DNA from: Bowmanella dokdonensis
GTDB lineage: Bacteria; Pseudomonadota; Gammaproteobacteria; Enterobacterales; Alteromonadaceae
DNA length: 64,000 nucleotides
Reading direction: 5' to 3'
Assembly: GCF_017254865.1 (NCBI RefSeq)
Contig: NZ_JAFKCV010000001.1
Location: 558,001 to 622,000 of the forward strand
The position numbers were made by a program, and so were the translations under genes. Under the pieces are notes generated by a model. The model saw only the letters and a program-made list of their open reading frames with translations. It was not told the origin of the DNA and searched no databases. Shown one piece after another: positions 10,607 to 22,311 of this stretch (position 1 is its first letter; each line of letters opens with the position of its first letter).

Positions 10607-11484
10607 AACAGCCAGGACCAGTAGAGGTCGGCAAGGCGTTCACCATACAAAAAGGTGATCCAGCCGGCTACTGCCAGGTAAGGACCGAAGGGAATGGGCT
10701 GCGCCCTGTCTTTTCCTTGAATGGATAAAATAGCGAGTCCGGCCAGGGCCCCGACAAAGGAGGACATAAGGATAATCATCGGCAGATACTGCCAGCCCAT
10801 CCAGGCCCCAAGGGCGGCCAGCAACTTAAAGTCGCCGTAACCCATGCCTTCCTTGCCGGTGAGCAATTTGAAGCCCCAGTACACTGACCAGAGGCTGAGA
10901 TAGCCGGCTGTTGCCCCGATAATTGCATCCTGTGGTATGACAAAAATATGCTGGCTGTTCAGCAGCAATCCCAGCCACAGCAGGGGCAGGGTTAACTGGT
11001 CGGGCAATAGCATCTTATCCAGATCGATAAAGGTCATTGCGATCAATAACCAGGTGAACAGCAGAGCGCCGGCCAGTTCAATGCCAAAACCAAAATGCCA
11101 GGCCATCCAGGCGGACAGCAAGCCGGTCAGGAGTTCGATTGAGGGATAACGGGCAGAAATAGCTGTTTTGCAGTTGCTGCACTTGCTCCTGAGCCACAGC
11201 CAGCTCAGCACCGGGATATTTTCCCAGGCACGGATCTTGTGCTGGCATTTGGGGCAGTGTGAATCTGGCTTGACCAGATTGTAGGGGGGGTGACTGTCTG
11301 GCTGGTCCGGGACTTCTGTGGGGTGGAAGTAGTTCTGATATTCCTGCTGCCAGTCGCGCTCCATCATAATGGGCAAGCGGTGGATCACCACATTGAGAAA
11401 GCTGCCGACCATTAGGCCAATAAGCAGGGTAAAGAGGATCAGAGTCGTGGGAGAGCTTTCAAGCAACAGGACGATTTCAGGCAT
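10603..11484 (-). CDS. pilD: Type IV prepilin peptidase / N-methyltransferase PilD
   Basis: A polytopic inner-membrane aspartic protease that cleaves the prepilin leader before Phe and N-methylates the new terminus. The 293-residue protein has the cytoplasmic zinc motif with two CxxC pairs (CPKCQHKI and CSNCKTA, residues about 72-100), the catalytic Asp of FIDLDKMLLPDQL near 152, the second Asp in GMGYGDFKLLAALGAWMGW, and about seven or eight hydrophobic helices. The substrate here is pilA at 12919-13347. It also serves type II secretion pseudopilins in relatives. Confidence 0.96.
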   Translation of the reverse strand: MPEIVLLLESSPTTLILFTLLIGLMVGSFLNVVIHRLPIMMERDWQQEYQNYFHPTEVPDQPDSHPPYNLVKPDSHCPKCQHKIRAWENIPVLSWLWLRSKCSNCKTAISARYPSIELLTGLLSAWMAWHFGFGIELAGALLFTWLLIAMTFIDLDKMLLPDQLTLPLLWLGLLLNSQHIFVIPQDAIIGATAGYLSLWSVYWGFKLLTGKEGMGYGDFKLLAALGAWMGWQYLPMIILMSSFVGALAGLAILSIQGKDRAQPIPFGPYLAVAGWITFLYGERLADLYWSWLL

Positions 11485-11625
11485 GGTGGGTTCCGATTCG
11501 TATCAGGCAGCCTGCTGAATCTGTTCTGGCAGACTGCTGATGAGAATAACTATATGAGTCGTAACGCTATTTTACATAGAAGCGCAAGAGTTAGGATAGT
11601 TTTCTCACTACCCCACTCCGCGACA

Positions 11626-12843
11626 TCACACCACATTACCCATCTGGAAGATTGGCAGGTACATAGCAATAATAAGACCGCCTATTACCACCCCCAGTAC
11701 CGCCATAATCATAGGCTCCAGCAGGCTGGTCAGGCCATCGACCATATCATCCACTTCACTCTCATAGATAGTGGCTATTTTGCTGAGCATCTCGTCCACC
11801 GCGCCGGACTCTTCGCCGATGGCGATCATCTGGGTGACCATATCCGGAAACACTGCGGTGGCGCGCATGGCCGTATGCATGGGCATACCGCCGGCCACTT
11901 CCTTGCGGATAAACAAAATCGCATCACGGAATACGGCGTTACCAGCGGCGCCGGCTGCCGACTCCAGGGCGCCAATCAGGGGCACCCCGGCGGCAAAGGT
12001 GGTGGACAAAGTACGGGTAAAACGGGCGATGGAGGCTTTTTTCAGGATCTCGCCAATGACCGGGATCTTAAGAATTTTCTTGTCCAGGGAGTCCCGCAAT
12101 TGTCTGGATTTTTTGTAGCTGCGCTGGAAGAGTATCGCACCCACAAAGGCGGCCGCAGCAATATATAAACCGTAGTCCTGGACAAAGCGGGAAATGCCCA
12201 ACACCAACTGGGTAAAGGCCGGCAGTTCGGCGCCAAAACTGGAAAAAATCTCCTCAAACTGGGGCACCACAAATATCAGCAATATGGTAGTGACGATAAA
12301 GGCCACCACCACCACTGCAATGGGATAGAACATGGCCTTTTTAATCTTGGACTTCAGGGCCTCGGCCTTTTCCTTATAGGTGGCGATACGATCATAGATG
12401 GTTTCCAAAGCGCCGGACTGCTCACCGGTCTCCACCAAATCACAATAGAGATCCTCGAAATGGTCGGGATGTTTGCGCAGGGCACTGGATAGGGGGTTGC
12501 CTGCCTTGACCTCATTGCCGATATCCGTCAAAAGCTTACGCATTCTGGCTTTGCTATGGCCCTGGGCAATCATATCTATGGTTTGGATCAGGGTCACCCC
12601 CGCCCCCAGCATGGTGGCTATTTGTCGGGATAAGACGCAGATATCGGCGGCGTTAATCTTCTCAGAGCCTTTACCAAACAGGGGCTTGGAAAATTTCTTG
12701 ACTCTGGTAGCGGAAACTCCTTGGCGGCGCAGCAGATTGCGGGCTTCCGCTAGTGATTTTGCTGTAATCTCTCCTTTGATAGCCTGGCCTTTGCGGTTTT
12801 TACCCTGCCAAGTAAAAGTATCTAACGTCTTTTCTTTTGCCAT
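11626..12843 (-). CDS. pilC: Type IV pilus inner-membrane platform protein PilC
   Basis: PilC (GspF family) is the membrane platform on which the assembly ATPase acts. The 405-residue product shows two repeated T2SSF domains (about 70-193 and 275-396; CDLVETGEQSGALE and MIAIGEESGAVDEML are the paired signatures) and three transmembrane helices. It starts MAKEKTLDTFTWQGKNRKG, the normal beginning. The usual upstream neighbour pilB is missing: the preceding 75 bases hold only the pilA terminator. pilC and pilD are separated by 141 bases with no recognisable site. Confidence 0.95.
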   Translation of the reverse strand: MAKEKTLDTFTWQGKNRKGQAIKGEITAKSLAEARNLLRRQGVSATRVKKFSKPLFGKGSEKINAADICVLSRQIATMLGAGVTLIQTIDMIAQGHSKARMRKLLTDIGNEVKAGNPLSSALRKHPDHFEDLYCDLVETGEQSGALETIYDRIATYKEKAEALKSKIKKAMFYPIAVVVVAFIVTTILLIFVVPQFEEIFSSFGAELPAFTQLVLGISRFVQDYGLYIAAAAFVGAILFQRSYKKSRQLRDSLDKKILKIPVIGEILKKASIARFTRTLSTTFAAGVPLIGALESAAGAAGNAVFRDAILFIRKEVAGGMPMHTAMRATAVFPDMVTQMIAIGEESGAVDEMLSKIATIYESEVDDMVDGLTSLLEPMIMAVLGVVIGGLIIAMYLPIFQMGNVV

Positions 12844-12871
12844 CTTTAATGTCTCTAGCCGTTACTCAGAC

Positions 12872-12898
12872 AAAAAAGCCCAGTGTTCACTGGGCTTT
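12872..12898 (-). terminator. Intrinsic terminator after pilA
   Basis: On the minus strand AAAGCCCAG, a six-base loop, CTGGGCTTT is followed by a T-run (six T in all). It closes the pilA transcript and separates it from pilC, where pilB would normally be. Confidence 0.85.
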
Positions 12899-12918
12899 CT
12901 CTAGCTTCTACCAAGCTA

Positions 12919-13347
12919 TTAACACAGTGACGCTGCCTGACAACCACCAGACACGACCCAGGTTACTGCACCATTAGCAACAGTACCTGTCAGAACATAG
13001 GTTTCTGCAGCAGTAACCCCGGATTTAACACCTGCATTAGGAGTTACAGTTATAGTGTATGGACCACCGGCGGCTCCACCGAGTGCTACTGTATTAACCA
13101 GCGGGCCGGAAGTCCAACCAGCCTGAACTGGAATGGTGGAGCAGTCGGCTGGTACGCCTGTTTGCGCACACACTTCGATGGCGGTCTTAGCTGGTGTAGC
13201 AGCTGAAACAACTTCAGTGTATGCAGATTTGGCTGTATAAGTCTGATAAGCAGGCAGGGCGATGGCGGCAAGAATACCGATAATGGCCACTACGATCATC
13301 AGTTCGATCAAGGTAAAACCTTTCTGGTTTGTCTGTTGTACTTTCAT
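12919..13347 (-). CDS. pilA: Type IV major pilin PilA
   Basis: A 142-residue prepilin: leader [10 protein letters not shown], cleavage before F, then [20 protein letters not shown] with the essential Glu5. Two cysteine pairs are visible (Cys-Ala-Gln...Asp-Cys in the middle, and GGCQAASLC at the C-terminus), the latter likely forming the D-region disulphide. The frame is open 47 codons further upstream, but the ATG at 13347 has GGAGATAACC before it and gives the canonical leader. The gene is followed at once by a terminator, consistent with high-level monocistronic expression. It could function in twitching motility or natural transformation; the sequence does not decide. Confidence 0.93.
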   Translation of the reverse strand: MKVQQTNQKGFTLIELMIVVAIIGILAAIALPAYQTYTAKSAYTEVVSAATPAKTAIEVCAQTGVPADCSTIPVQAGWTSGPLVNTVALGGAAGGPYTITVTPNAGVKSGVTAAETYVLTGTVANGAVTWVVSGGCQAASLC

Positions 13348-13529
13348 GGTTATCTCCAATGCATTCCCGGAATGCTTAACGTTGCTGACAGAGGTTAACA
13401 AGCTGACCAGCAGCGTTTTTTGCTGTCTGGTTTTTGTTTCCAGTTCCAGTATAGGCTCGAATAAAATCTCGACAAGTATTGGGATCAATACCTGAGTCTG
13501 TAACTTGAATGGCCCAGAACAGGGCCTGC

Positions 13530-14928
<1,399 letters not shown>

Positions 14929-14998
14929 ACCTTCCCGCCCCTGTTCTGCATTGCCAAAGGGCTGATATAGTACCTAAAACTGTGGTTAAGGTTAACGT

Positions 14999-15550
14999 AT
15001 GTTTGACGAGCTGGGCTTTTATTCATTTGCGTTGCAACGAGTATCGCCCCATTTCAACGCCAGGCCGGCAAACGCCAGCATCAGTTTGCTGGTGGTACAC
15101 AATATTTCCTTGCCGCCGGGGGAGTTTGGTCACCCATATATAGATGAGTTATTTATGGGCACCCTGGATTGCCAGGCCCATCCCTTCTTCCGCGATTTAC
15201 AGGGGCTGCGGGTATCCAGCCATTTTCTGATCAGGCGGGATGGACAGGTTGTACAGTATGTCTCCACTCTGAGCCGGGCCTGGCACGCGGGTCAGTCGGT
15301 TTTTCAGGGACGCACCGATTGCAATGACTTCAGTATCGGCATAGAACTGGAAGGCACCGACCGGCTTCCTTACAGCACCGACCAGTACCATAGCCTGGTG
15401 ACATTGAGCCGGGCAATCATGCACACTTATCCCGCAGTCACATTGGGTCGAATTGTGGGCCATACTGATATTGCACCGGGCAGAAAGACAGATCCGGGGG
15501 TGGCTTTTGATTGGGCGGGTTTCCGGCAAAGAATAAGGACAGAGGCATGA
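14999..15550 (+). CDS. ampD: 1,6-anhydro-N-acetylmuramyl-L-alanine amidase AmpD
   Basis: Cytoplasmic zinc amidase that removes the stem peptide from anhydro-muropeptides during cell-wall recycling, and thereby keeps AmpR-type beta-lactamase induction low. The 183-residue protein shows the zinc ligands in VVHNISLPPGEFG, the H of IVGHTDIAPGRKTDPG and its terminal D, and the IGIELEGTD strand. It overlaps ampE by ATGA, so the pair is coupled. No ampC or ampR is present in the window. Confidence 0.95.
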   Translation: MFDELGFYSFALQRVSPHFNARPANASISLLVVHNISLPPGEFGHPYIDELFMGTLDCQAHPFFRDLQGLRVSSHFLIRRDGQVVQYVSTLSRAWHAGQSVFQGRTDCNDFSIGIELEGTDRLPYSTDQYHSLVTLSRAIMHTYPAVTLGRIVGHTDIAPGRKTDPGVAFDWAGFRQRIRTEA

Positions 15551-16371
15551 CGCTGATAAGTTTGTTACTGGTGCTGGCCATTGAAAGGGCAACCCATAAA
15601 ACCCGACACTGGCAAGCCGACTTCTATTTCCAGAAGTATCTTGGTCTGTTGGAGAAAAAACACCTGCTCACCCACGACAGTCCGCTGGTTAACCTGCTGG
15701 CCATGGTCATACTGCCTCCTTTAGTTATCTGGCTTCTTCTATACCAGTGGCATGCCCCTTTTATCAGCCTGGTGATCAACAGCCTGATTCTGATGGTTTG
15801 TATCGGCTGTCCACAGCGCCGGGAGCAGTACAGGGGTTATCTGGACGCCGCCAACCGGGGGGACACGGAAGCGGCCAATATTTACGCGGAGCAATTAGGT
15901 TATCCCTGTCAGACAGGCAACAGCCTGGGGCAATGCCTTGCCTGGATAAACTATCGCCACTATGCGGCACCCGTCATCTGGTTTATTGCTTTTGGCGGGG
16001 CGGGAGCCCTGCTGTACGTGCTGGCCAGGCAGTTTTTGCACTATCTGGCCCAACAGCGGCATCCCTTGACCGATAAATGGCAGCAAGTCATGACATTGAT
16101 AGACTGGATCCCTGCCAGGGTGAGTACGCTGGGCCTGCTGGTGGTCGGCCATTTCTCAAAGGCGACACCTATCTGGCTGGGATATCTGGGTGACACGGAG
16201 GTTTCCTCCCGTCAACTGGTCACAGAGGTGGCACGGGCTGCCGAATACGTGGAGCCTGGAGATATCGGCTGCACAGACGAGCCCTGCACTATGGTGCGTC
16301 TGATGAAGCGCAATATGATGTTTATCCTGGTCGCAGTGGCTGTGCTGACGCTCGGTGGAATGCTGCGCTAA
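15547..16371 (+). CDS. ampE: AmpE-like inner-membrane protein
   Basis: A 274-residue polytopic membrane protein starting MTLISLLLVLAIERATHKTR. The frame is open 12 codons upstream, but the ATG overlapping the ampD stop (ATGA at 15547) fits the conserved ampDE arrangement. It has about four hydrophobic helices (near 50-80, 140-165 and the C-terminal 255-272 are clear) and the short family signature QYRGYLDAANRGDTEAAN. AmpE is described as a sensory or regulatory partner of AmpD; its biochemical activity is not established. Confidence 0.9.
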   Translation: MTLISLLLVLAIERATHKTRHWQADFYFQKYLGLLEKKHLLTHDSPLVNLLAMVILPPLVIWLLLYQWHAPFISLVINSLILMVCIGCPQRREQYRGYLDAANRGDTEAANIYAEQLGYPCQTGNSLGQCLAWINYRHYAAPVIWFIAFGGAGALLYVLARQFLHYLAQQRHPLTDKWQQVMTLIDWIPARVSTLGLLVVGHFSKATPIWLGYLGDTEVSSRQLVTEVARAAEYVEPGDIGCTDEPCTMVRLMKRNMMFILVAVAVLTLGGMLR

Positions 16372-16461
16372 AAGGGACCAATGACACTCTGCGACTGATG
16401 CCGGGTGGCCGGCCATGTTTTGTCACTAACAGGCTCCAACGTCGTGGCAGCCGGCTGAATA

Positions 16462-16480
16462 AAATTGGTCTTACCAATTT
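16462..16480. promoter_or_regulatory. PdhR operator 1
   Basis: AAATTGGTCTTACCAATTT: two perfect 8-bp arms around CTT, exactly the ATTGGTNNNACCAAT consensus known for E. coli PdhR. It lies 144 bases upstream of the pdhR start and implies pyruvate-relieved autorepression of the operon. Confidence 0.9.
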
Positions 16481-16591
16481 ATTCGCATAAAGATGCTATA
16501 ACCCGCTAGGTTTTATGCACATATTCCAGCCTTTCTTAAGATAATAATCTTTATTTTACCTTAACTGACTTTTGCACTATGCTAATAGGTT

Positions 16592-16608
16592 AATTGGTAT
16601 TACCATTT
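16592..16608. promoter_or_regulatory. PdhR operator 2
   Basis: AATTGGTATTACCATTT is a second PdhR-type box with one imperfect position, ending 16 bases before the pdhR ATG. Together with operator 1 at 112 bases distance it could permit looping or control of two promoters. Confidence 0.75.
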
Positions 16609-16623
16609 TTGTCTGACGGTCCT

Positions 16624-17385
16624 ATGCAACGAATTCGCGCCAAGAAATTGTCCGATGTGATCCTGGAACAGCTTGAGTCCATGATCCTGGACGGTAATCT
16701 GGCAGCGGGACAGAAGTTGCCTTCCGAGCGGGATTTGGCGGAGCAGTTTGCCGTGTCCAGGCCGTCCCTGCGTGAGGCGATTCAAAAGCTGGAGGCCAAA
16801 GGGCTGGTTCAGCGCAAACAAGGCGGCGGCACCTTTGTGCAGACCAAATTGGCGCTACTGGAGAACGCACCGCTGCTGGATCTTATTGCCTCAAGGCCCG
16901 AATCCCAGTTTGACTTGCTGGAATTCCGTTTGGCCCTGGAAGGCATGGCGGCCTATTACGCGGCCCTGCGTGGTACAGAGGATCAGATTCAGGCCATTCA
17001 AGAGGCCTTTGCCGAGGTGAGGGCGGCGCAGCGTCAGGAGCCGCGGGACATTCTTCTGGAAGCAGCAACGCTGGCAGAGTTTTACCTGCAGATGATGCAG
17101 GCCTCTCACAATATGGTAATGCAACATATTTTCCGGGGATTAAAGCCCCTGCTACAGGACAACATCAGGCGTAACCTGGAGGTGCTGTCGACTTACCCCG
17201 AGGTAAGTGAGCAGATAGACAGACAAAGGGTGAAAATACTGGATGCCATTGTCGCCAGTGATCCTGAACAGGCCAGGCTGGCCAGCAATGAGCATTTAGC
17301 CTTTATCGAAGAGACTTTGCTCAACATCAACCGGCAGAACACCAATATGCAACGCTCCTTGCGTCGCATTGAGATGCCAGAATAA
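16624..17385 (+). CDS. pdhR: Pyruvate dehydrogenase operon repressor PdhR
   Basis: GntR/FadR-family repressor of the pyruvate dehydrogenase operon; pyruvate is the known effector in E. coli. The 253-residue protein starts MQRIRAKKLSDVILEQLESM at ATG 16624; an upstream TTG in frame lies within operator 2 and is rejected. The N-terminal winged helix includes KLPSERDLAEQFAVSRPSLR followed by EAIQKLEAKGLVQRKQGGGT. The C-terminal FCD domain has the DLLEFRLALEGMAAYYAA segment and the H residues (ASHN, NEHLAFIEE) that usually bind a metal. It ends LRRIEMPE, close to the E. coli tail. Confidence 0.95.
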   Translation: MQRIRAKKLSDVILEQLESMILDGNLAAGQKLPSERDLAEQFAVSRPSLREAIQKLEAKGLVQRKQGGGTFVQTKLALLENAPLLDLIASRPESQFDLLEFRLALEGMAAYYAALRGTEDQIQAIQEAFAEVRAAQRQEPRDILLEAATLAEFYLQMMQASHNMVMQHIFRGLKPLLQDNIRRNLEVLSTYPEVSEQIDRQRVKILDAIVASDPEQARLASNEHLAFIEETLLNINRQNTNMQRSLRRIEMPE

Positions 17386-17470
17386 CCTAAAACTCGAATC
17401 TCGGCGGATAAAGCAGTCATATGCACTATCTTTATCCGATGGCCGAATTCAGCAATGAAAGGAAAGCGCT

Positions 17471-20143
17471 ATGGCAGAACAGATGAAGCCAGACGTGGAT
17501 CCACGGGAAACACAAGAATGGCTCGAATCCCTCGAGGCGGTACTGGAAAATGAAGGCACAGAGCGGGCCCACTTCCTGCTTGAATCTCTGATTGAAAAGG
17601 CCCGCCGCAATGGGGCCCATCTGCCCTACACGGCCACCACAGCCTATGTGAATACCATTCCCGCAGGCCAGGAGCCCACCATGCCGGGCGACCAGAGTAT
17701 TGAGGCGAGGATTCGCAGCGCGATTCGCTGGAATGCCCTGATGATGGTCGTGCGCGCTTCCAAGAAAGACCTGGAGCTGGGTGGCCATATTTCAAGCTTT
17801 GCGTCCTCTGCCATGCTCTATGATGTGGGGTTCAACCATTTCTTCCGCGCCCCCAATGATCAAGATGGCGGGGATTTCCTGTTTATCCAGGGCCATGTGT
17901 CTCCCGGTATTTATTCCCGAGCCTTTATTGAAGGACGCCTGAGCCAGGAACAACTGGATATGTTCCGTCAGGAAGTGGATGGCAGGGGCCTCTCTTCCTA
18001 CCCGCATCCCAAGCTGATGCCTGATTTCTGGCAGTTCCCGACGGTTTCCATGGGCCTGGGGCCCATGCAGGCCATCTATCTGGCCCGATTCCTCAAATAC
18101 CTGACGGATCGTGGATTGAAAGACTGCTCCAACCAAAGGGTATGGTGTTTCCTCGGCGACGGCGAGTGTGATGAGCCCGAAAGCCTCGGCGCCATTGGCC
18201 TGGCCGCGCGCGAAGGGCTGGATAACCTGACCTTTGTGGTGAATTGTAACCTGCAGCGTCTGGATGGTCCGGTGCGGGGCAACGGCAAGATTATCCAGGA
18301 ACTGGAAGGCACGTTCCGCGGCGCCGGCTGGGAAGTCTTCAAGGTGATATGGGGTCGCTACTGGGATCCTCTGCTGGCCCGTGACACCAAGGGCAAGCTA
18401 ATTGACCTGATGAACGAGACCGTGGATGGCGAATATCAGAATTACAAAGCCAAGGGCGGCAATTACACCCGTGAGAACTTTTTTGGCAAGTATCCTGAGC
18501 TGAAGGAGATGGTGGCCAATATGTCTGATGAAGACATCTGGCGCCTGAACCGTGGTGGTCACGACCCGGTCAAGGTTTATGCGGCCTACAAACGCGCCAC
18601 GGAAACCAAGGGACGTCCCCAGGTGATCCTGGCCAAGACCGTCAAGGGTTACGGCATGGGTGCAGCAGGGGAAGGTAAGAACATCGCCCACCAGGTAAAG
18701 AAAATGGACATGGATGCCATCAGGCATTTCCGGGATCGTTTCAATATTCCTGTGTCCGACGACAAGCTGGCCGACCTGCCCTATTTCCGCTTCGAAGACG
18801 ACAGCGCAGAAATGAAGTACCTGCGTGAGCGTCGTGAAGCCCTCAAAGGCTTTATGCCGGTGCGCAAGCCAAGCAGCTCCGAGAGTCTGCCGGCTCCTTC
18901 ACTGAAGGCCTTCGAGTCCATTACCAAGGGCTCCGGGGATCGCGAGATCTCCACCACCATGGCCTTTGTGCGCGTGTTGACCGCCATGCTGAAGGACAAG
19001 GAGATCGGCAAACGGGTCGTACCCATTATTCCCGATGAGGCCCGGACCTTCGGTATGGAAGGTTTGTTCCGTCAGGTAGGCATTTATTCCCACCACGGAC
19101 AGAAGTACGAGCCTCAGGATGCGGATCAGGTGGCCTATTACCGTGAAGACAAGAAAGGCCAGGTGCTGCAGGAAGGGATTAACGAGCTGGGCGCCATGGC
19201 TTCCTGGCTGGCGGCCGGTACGTCTTACTCCATCAATGACCTGCCGATGATCCCGGTGTATATCTACTATTCCATGTTCGGCTTCCAGCGGGTAGGCGAT
19301 CTGGCCTGGGCCGCCGGCGACAGCCAGTGCCGTGGCTTCCTGGTCGGCGGTACAGCCGGTCGGACTACTCTCAACGGTGAAGGTTTGCAGCATCAGGACG
19401 GTCACAGCCATACCCAGGCTGCGCTGATCCCCAACTGTATCAGCTACGATCCGACCTATGGTTATGAAGTTGCGGTGATAGTGCAGGACGGCCTGCGCCG
19501 CATGTTCGAAGAGCAGGAGAACGTCTTTTATTACCTGACCGTGATGAATGAAAACTATGTCCAGCCACAGATGCCCAAGGATTGCGAGGAAGGCATTATC
19601 AAGGGCATTTACAAGCTGGATGAAGTGAAAGCAGACAAGGCCAAACATAAGGTCAAACTGCTGGGCTCAGGTACTATCCTGCTGCAGGTGCGCGAAGCCG
19701 CCAAGTTGCTCAAGGATATGTATGGCATCAGCTCTGAGGTATACAGCGTGACCTCTTTCAATGAGCTGGCGCGCGAAGGTCTGGATTGCGAGCGTTACAA
19801 TATGCTGCATCCAAGCGACAAGGAAAAAGTGCCTTATATCACCCAGGTGTTGTCAGCCGGCGCTGAGGGGCCAACCATCGCAGCCACAGACTATATCAAG
19901 GCCTATGTTGATCAGGTACGCGCCTTTGTCCCCGGCCCATATAAAGTACTGGGAACGGATGGTTTTGGCCGTTCCGACAGCCGCGCCAATCTGCGTCGCC
20001 ATTTCGAGGTGGATGCGGCCTATATAGTGGTAGCCAGTCTCCACGAGCTGGCCAAATCCGGCGCCATCGACAAGAAGCTGGTGACGGAAGCCATCAGCAA
20101 ATTTGGTATCGATGTCGATAAGATCAACCCGCTTTACGCCTGA
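17471..20143 (+). CDS. aceE: Pyruvate dehydrogenase E1 component, homodimeric
   Basis: AceE decarboxylates pyruvate with thiamine diphosphate and acetylates the lipoyl groups of AceF. The 890-residue length fits the homodimeric gammaproteobacterial type. Seen: the ThDP/Mg2+ motif [24 protein letters not shown]-type segment (G-D-G-x24-N, about residues 230-262), the HYHG-equivalent region [12 protein letters not shown] near 135, and the C-terminal [22 protein letters not shown] segment. The start has GGAAAG upstream. It is the second gene of pdhR-aceE-aceF-lpd, 85 bases after pdhR. Confidence 0.98.
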   Translation: MAEQMKPDVDPRETQEWLESLEAVLENEGTERAHFLLESLIEKARRNGAHLPYTATTAYVNTIPAGQEPTMPGDQSIEARIRSAIRWNALMMVVRASKKDLELGGHISSFASSAMLYDVGFNHFFRAPNDQDGGDFLFIQGHVSPGIYSRAFIEGRLSQEQLDMFRQEVDGRGLSSYPHPKLMPDFWQFPTVSMGLGPMQAIYLARFLKYLTDRGLKDCSNQRVWCFLGDGECDEPESLGAIGLAAREGLDNLTFVVNCNLQRLDGPVRGNGKIIQELEGTFRGAGWEVFKVIWGRYWDPLLARDTKGKLIDLMNETVDGEYQNYKAKGGNYTRENFFGKYPELKEMVANMSDEDIWRLNRGGHDPVKVYAAYKRATETKGRPQVILAKTVKGYGMGAAGEGKNIAHQVKKMDMDAIRHFRDRFNIPVSDDKLADLPYFRFEDDSAEMKYLRERREALKGFMPVRKPSSSESLPAPSLKAFESITKGSGDREISTTMAFVRVLTAMLKDKEIGKRVVPIIPDEARTFGMEGLFRQVGIYSHHGQKYEPQDADQVAYYREDKKGQVLQEGINELGAMASWLAAGTSYSINDLPMIPVYIYYSMFGFQRVGDLAWAAGDSQCRGFLVGGTAGRTTLNGEGLQHQDGHSHTQAALIPNCISYDPTYGYEVAVIVQDGLRRMFEEQENVFYYLTVMNENYVQPQMPKDCEEGIIKGIYKLDEVKADKAKHKVKLLGSGTILLQVREAAKLLKDMYGISSEVYSVTSFNELAREGLDCERYNMLHPSDKEKVPYITQVLSAGAEGPTIAATDYIKAYVDQVRAFVPGPYKVLGTDGFGRSDSRANLRRHFEVDAAYIVVASLHELAKSGAIDKKLVTEAISKFGIDVDKINPLYA

Positions 20144-20159
20144 TAAGGAGAGTCCAAGC

Positions 20160-22283
20160 ATGTCAAATACAAAAGATGTACTGGTTCCCGACGTAGGTGG
20201 GGAAGAAGTCGAAATCATCGATATCTGTGTGTCAGTCGGAGACGAAGTCCAGGCCGAAGACTCTCTGATCACAGTGGAAAGCGATAAGGCCAGTATGGAT
20301 ATCCCCGCGCCTTTTGCCGGCAAGGTGGCCGAGATCCTGGTGGAAACCGGAGATAAGGTCGGCGAAGGCAAACTGATTATGAAGTTCGAGACATCGGATA
20401 ACGCTGACGCTGAGCCTTCCGATTCAGAGCAGGATAAAGGGGATAAACAGCAGGAAAAGTCCGACGACGGGCAGAAAGCCGAGTCCGGGGGCAAAGCCCA
20501 AGGGTCTGATAAGCAGGAAGAAGACAAAGAAGCTAAGAGCAAGTCATCCGGTAAAACCGGGATCATAGAAGTCAAGGTACCGGATATCGGCGACGCATCT
20601 GAGGTCGAGGTAATTGAGATCCTGGTATCGGAAGGGGATGAGATCGAGGAAGAAACCGGTCTGATCACCCTGGAAACCGACAAAGCCACCATGGATGTGC
20701 CTTCGCCCAAGGCCGGCAAGGTCAAAGCGATCAAAGTCAGCACCGGCGACAAAGTCTCCGAGGGCTCTTTGATCCTGATGCTTGAGGTGGAAGGCGAAAG
20801 CGCTGATAAGAAGGAATCAGAGGATAAGGCTGAGAACGACAAGAAGACTTCAGAAAATGGCAGCCAGTCAGCTGACAAGGAAAAGCAGGACAAAGACGCC
20901 GGGGAAAAGACTGCCAAGAGCAAGTCTTCCAGCCAGTCCGGTGTGATTGAAGTCAAGGTGCCGGATATTGGCGACGCGTCCGAAGTCGAGGTGATTGAGA
21001 TCCTGGTCTCGGAAGGGGATGAGATCGAGGAGGAAACCGGCCTGATCACCCTGGAAACAGACAAGGCCACCATGGATGTGCCTTCGCCCAAAGCCGGTAA
21101 GGTAAAAGGGATTAAAGTCAGCACGGGCGACAAAGTATCTGAAGGCTCATTGATCCTGATGCTGGAGGTTGAAGGAGACAGCTCCGAGGCCGAAGAGTCG
21201 GATGCGGCAGAGTCAGACGACAAGGCCCAGAAAGACAGCGGCGACAGCCAGAACAAGGAGCAAACCGGCAAGTCCGACAGCGGTACAGCCGCCAGTGGCT
21301 CCAAGCCGCCGCCGGTGCCTCATCATCCTTCCGCAGGGGAAAAACCCAGCAGCGGCAAAGTGCATGCCTCCCCTGCTGTGCGCAGACTGGCCCGTGAGTT
21401 TGGTGTGGACCTGGGGCAGGTCAAGGGCAGTGGCCGTAAGGACAGGATCCTTAAGGAAGATGTGCAGTCGTACGTGAAGTATGAGTTGTCCCGGCCCAAG
21501 ATGACAGCCGGTGCAACGGTGGCGTCCGGTTCAGGTGGCCTGCAGGTCCTGGCACCGCCAAAAGTGGATTTCTCCAAATTTGGTGAAGTAGAAGAGCTGC
21601 CGCTGACCCGCATTCAGAAGATTTCCGGCCCCAATCTGCATCGCAACTGGGTGACCATTCCCCATGTGACCCAGTTTGAAGAAGCGGACATCACTGAGCT
21701 GGAAGCTTTCCGCAAACAGCAAAACCAGATTGCCGAGAAGAAAAAGCTGGGAGTCAAGATCACCCCGCTGGTCTTTATTATCAAGGCGGTGGCGGACGCG
21801 CTCAAAGCGCATCCGGTGTTTAACACCTCGCTATCTGAGTCGGGCGAGACCCTGATCCAGAAGAAGTACTATCATATCGGCATTGCGGTGGACACACCGG
21901 GAGGCTTGGTGGTGCCCGTGGTTCGTGATGTGGATAAAAAAGGCATCCATGAACTGTCCGAAGAACTGGGCGAGATCAGTAAAAAGGCTCGTGACGGTAA
22001 GCTCAAGGCCGCTGACATGCAGGGCTCATGCTTTACCATTTCAAGTCTTGGTGGAATTGGCGGTACGGCCTTTACGCCTATTGTGAATGCGCCGGATGTG
22101 GCCATTCTGGGCGTGTCCAGAAGCGAGATGAAGCCTAAGTGGAACGGCAAGGAGTTTGAACCCAGACTGATGCTGCCGTTGTCACTGTCCTATGATCACC
22201 GTGTTATCGACGGGGCGGTGGCAGCCAGATTCGCTGTGCATTTAAGCGATGTGCTGGGTGATATCCGCCAGATGCTGCTGTAG
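20160..22283 (+). CDS. aceF: Pyruvate dehydrogenase E2, dihydrolipoyl acetyltransferase, three lipoyl domains
   Basis: AceF forms the core of the complex and transfers acetyl groups to CoA. The 707-residue protein contains three lipoyl domains with target lysines at about residues 43 (ESDKAS), 175 and 302 (both ETDKAT), separated by charged Lys/Glu/Gln/Ser linkers. A peripheral-subunit-binding domain follows ([20 protein letters not shown], about 403-440), then the catalytic domain with the active-site DHRVIDGA near 680. Lipoyl domains 2 and 3 are almost identical in protein. The frame is open 19 codons earlier inside aceE; ATG at 20160 has AAGGAGAG upstream. Confidence 0.97.
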   Translation: MSNTKDVLVPDVGGEEVEIIDICVSVGDEVQAEDSLITVESDKASMDIPAPFAGKVAEILVETGDKVGEGKLIMKFETSDNADAEPSDSEQDKGDKQQEKSDDGQKAESGGKAQGSDKQEEDKEAKSKSSGKTGIIEVKVPDIGDASEVEVIEILVSEGDEIEEETGLITLETDKATMDVPSPKAGKVKAIKVSTGDKVSEGSLILMLEVEGESADKKESEDKAENDKKTSENGSQSADKEKQDKDAGEKTAKSKSSSQSGVIEVKVPDIGDASEVEVIEILVSEGDEIEEETGLITLETDKATMDVPSPKAGKVKGIKVSTGDKVSEGSLILMLEVEGDSSEAEESDAAESDDKAQKDSGDSQNKEQTGKSDSGTAASGSKPPPVPHHPSAGEKPSSGKVHASPAVRRLAREFGVDLGQVKGSGRKDRILKEDVQSYVKYELSRPKMTAGATVASGSGGLQVLAPPKVDFSKFGEVEELPLTRIQKISGPNLHRNWVTIPHVTQFEEADITELEAFRKQQNQIAEKKKLGVKITPLVFIIKAVADALKAHPVFNTSLSESGETLIQKKYYHIGIAVDTPGGLVVPVVRDVDKKGIHELSEELGEISKKARDGKLKAADMQGSCFTISSLGGIGGTAFTPIVNAPDVAILGVSRSEMKPKWNGKEFEPRLMLPLSLSYDHRVIDGAVAARFAVHLSDVLGDIRQMLL
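20565..21177. repeat. In-gene tandem duplication of the lipoyl domain in aceF
   Basis: Positions about 20565-20796 and 20946-21177, offset by 381 bases, encode the same stretch of roughly 77 residues with essentially one internal change (KAIKV against KGIKV). The DNA differs at a number of third codon positions, so the protein sequence is held constant while silent sites have drifted. Confidence 0.85.
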
Positions 22284-22311
22284 CAAAGGACGCAATAAGA
22301 CGGCTTTCCGG

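Noticed and set aside
16594-16623. TTG start of pdhR ten codons upstream
   Set aside because: It lies inside the PdhR operator and lacks a ribosome binding site; ATG at 16624 matches the family N-terminus.
19853-21304. 483-codon open frame on the minus strand opposite aceE/aceF
   Set aside because: Ser/Pro/Leu-rich repeat-like translation is the antisense image of the lipoyl domains and charged linkers; aceF is certain on the other strand.
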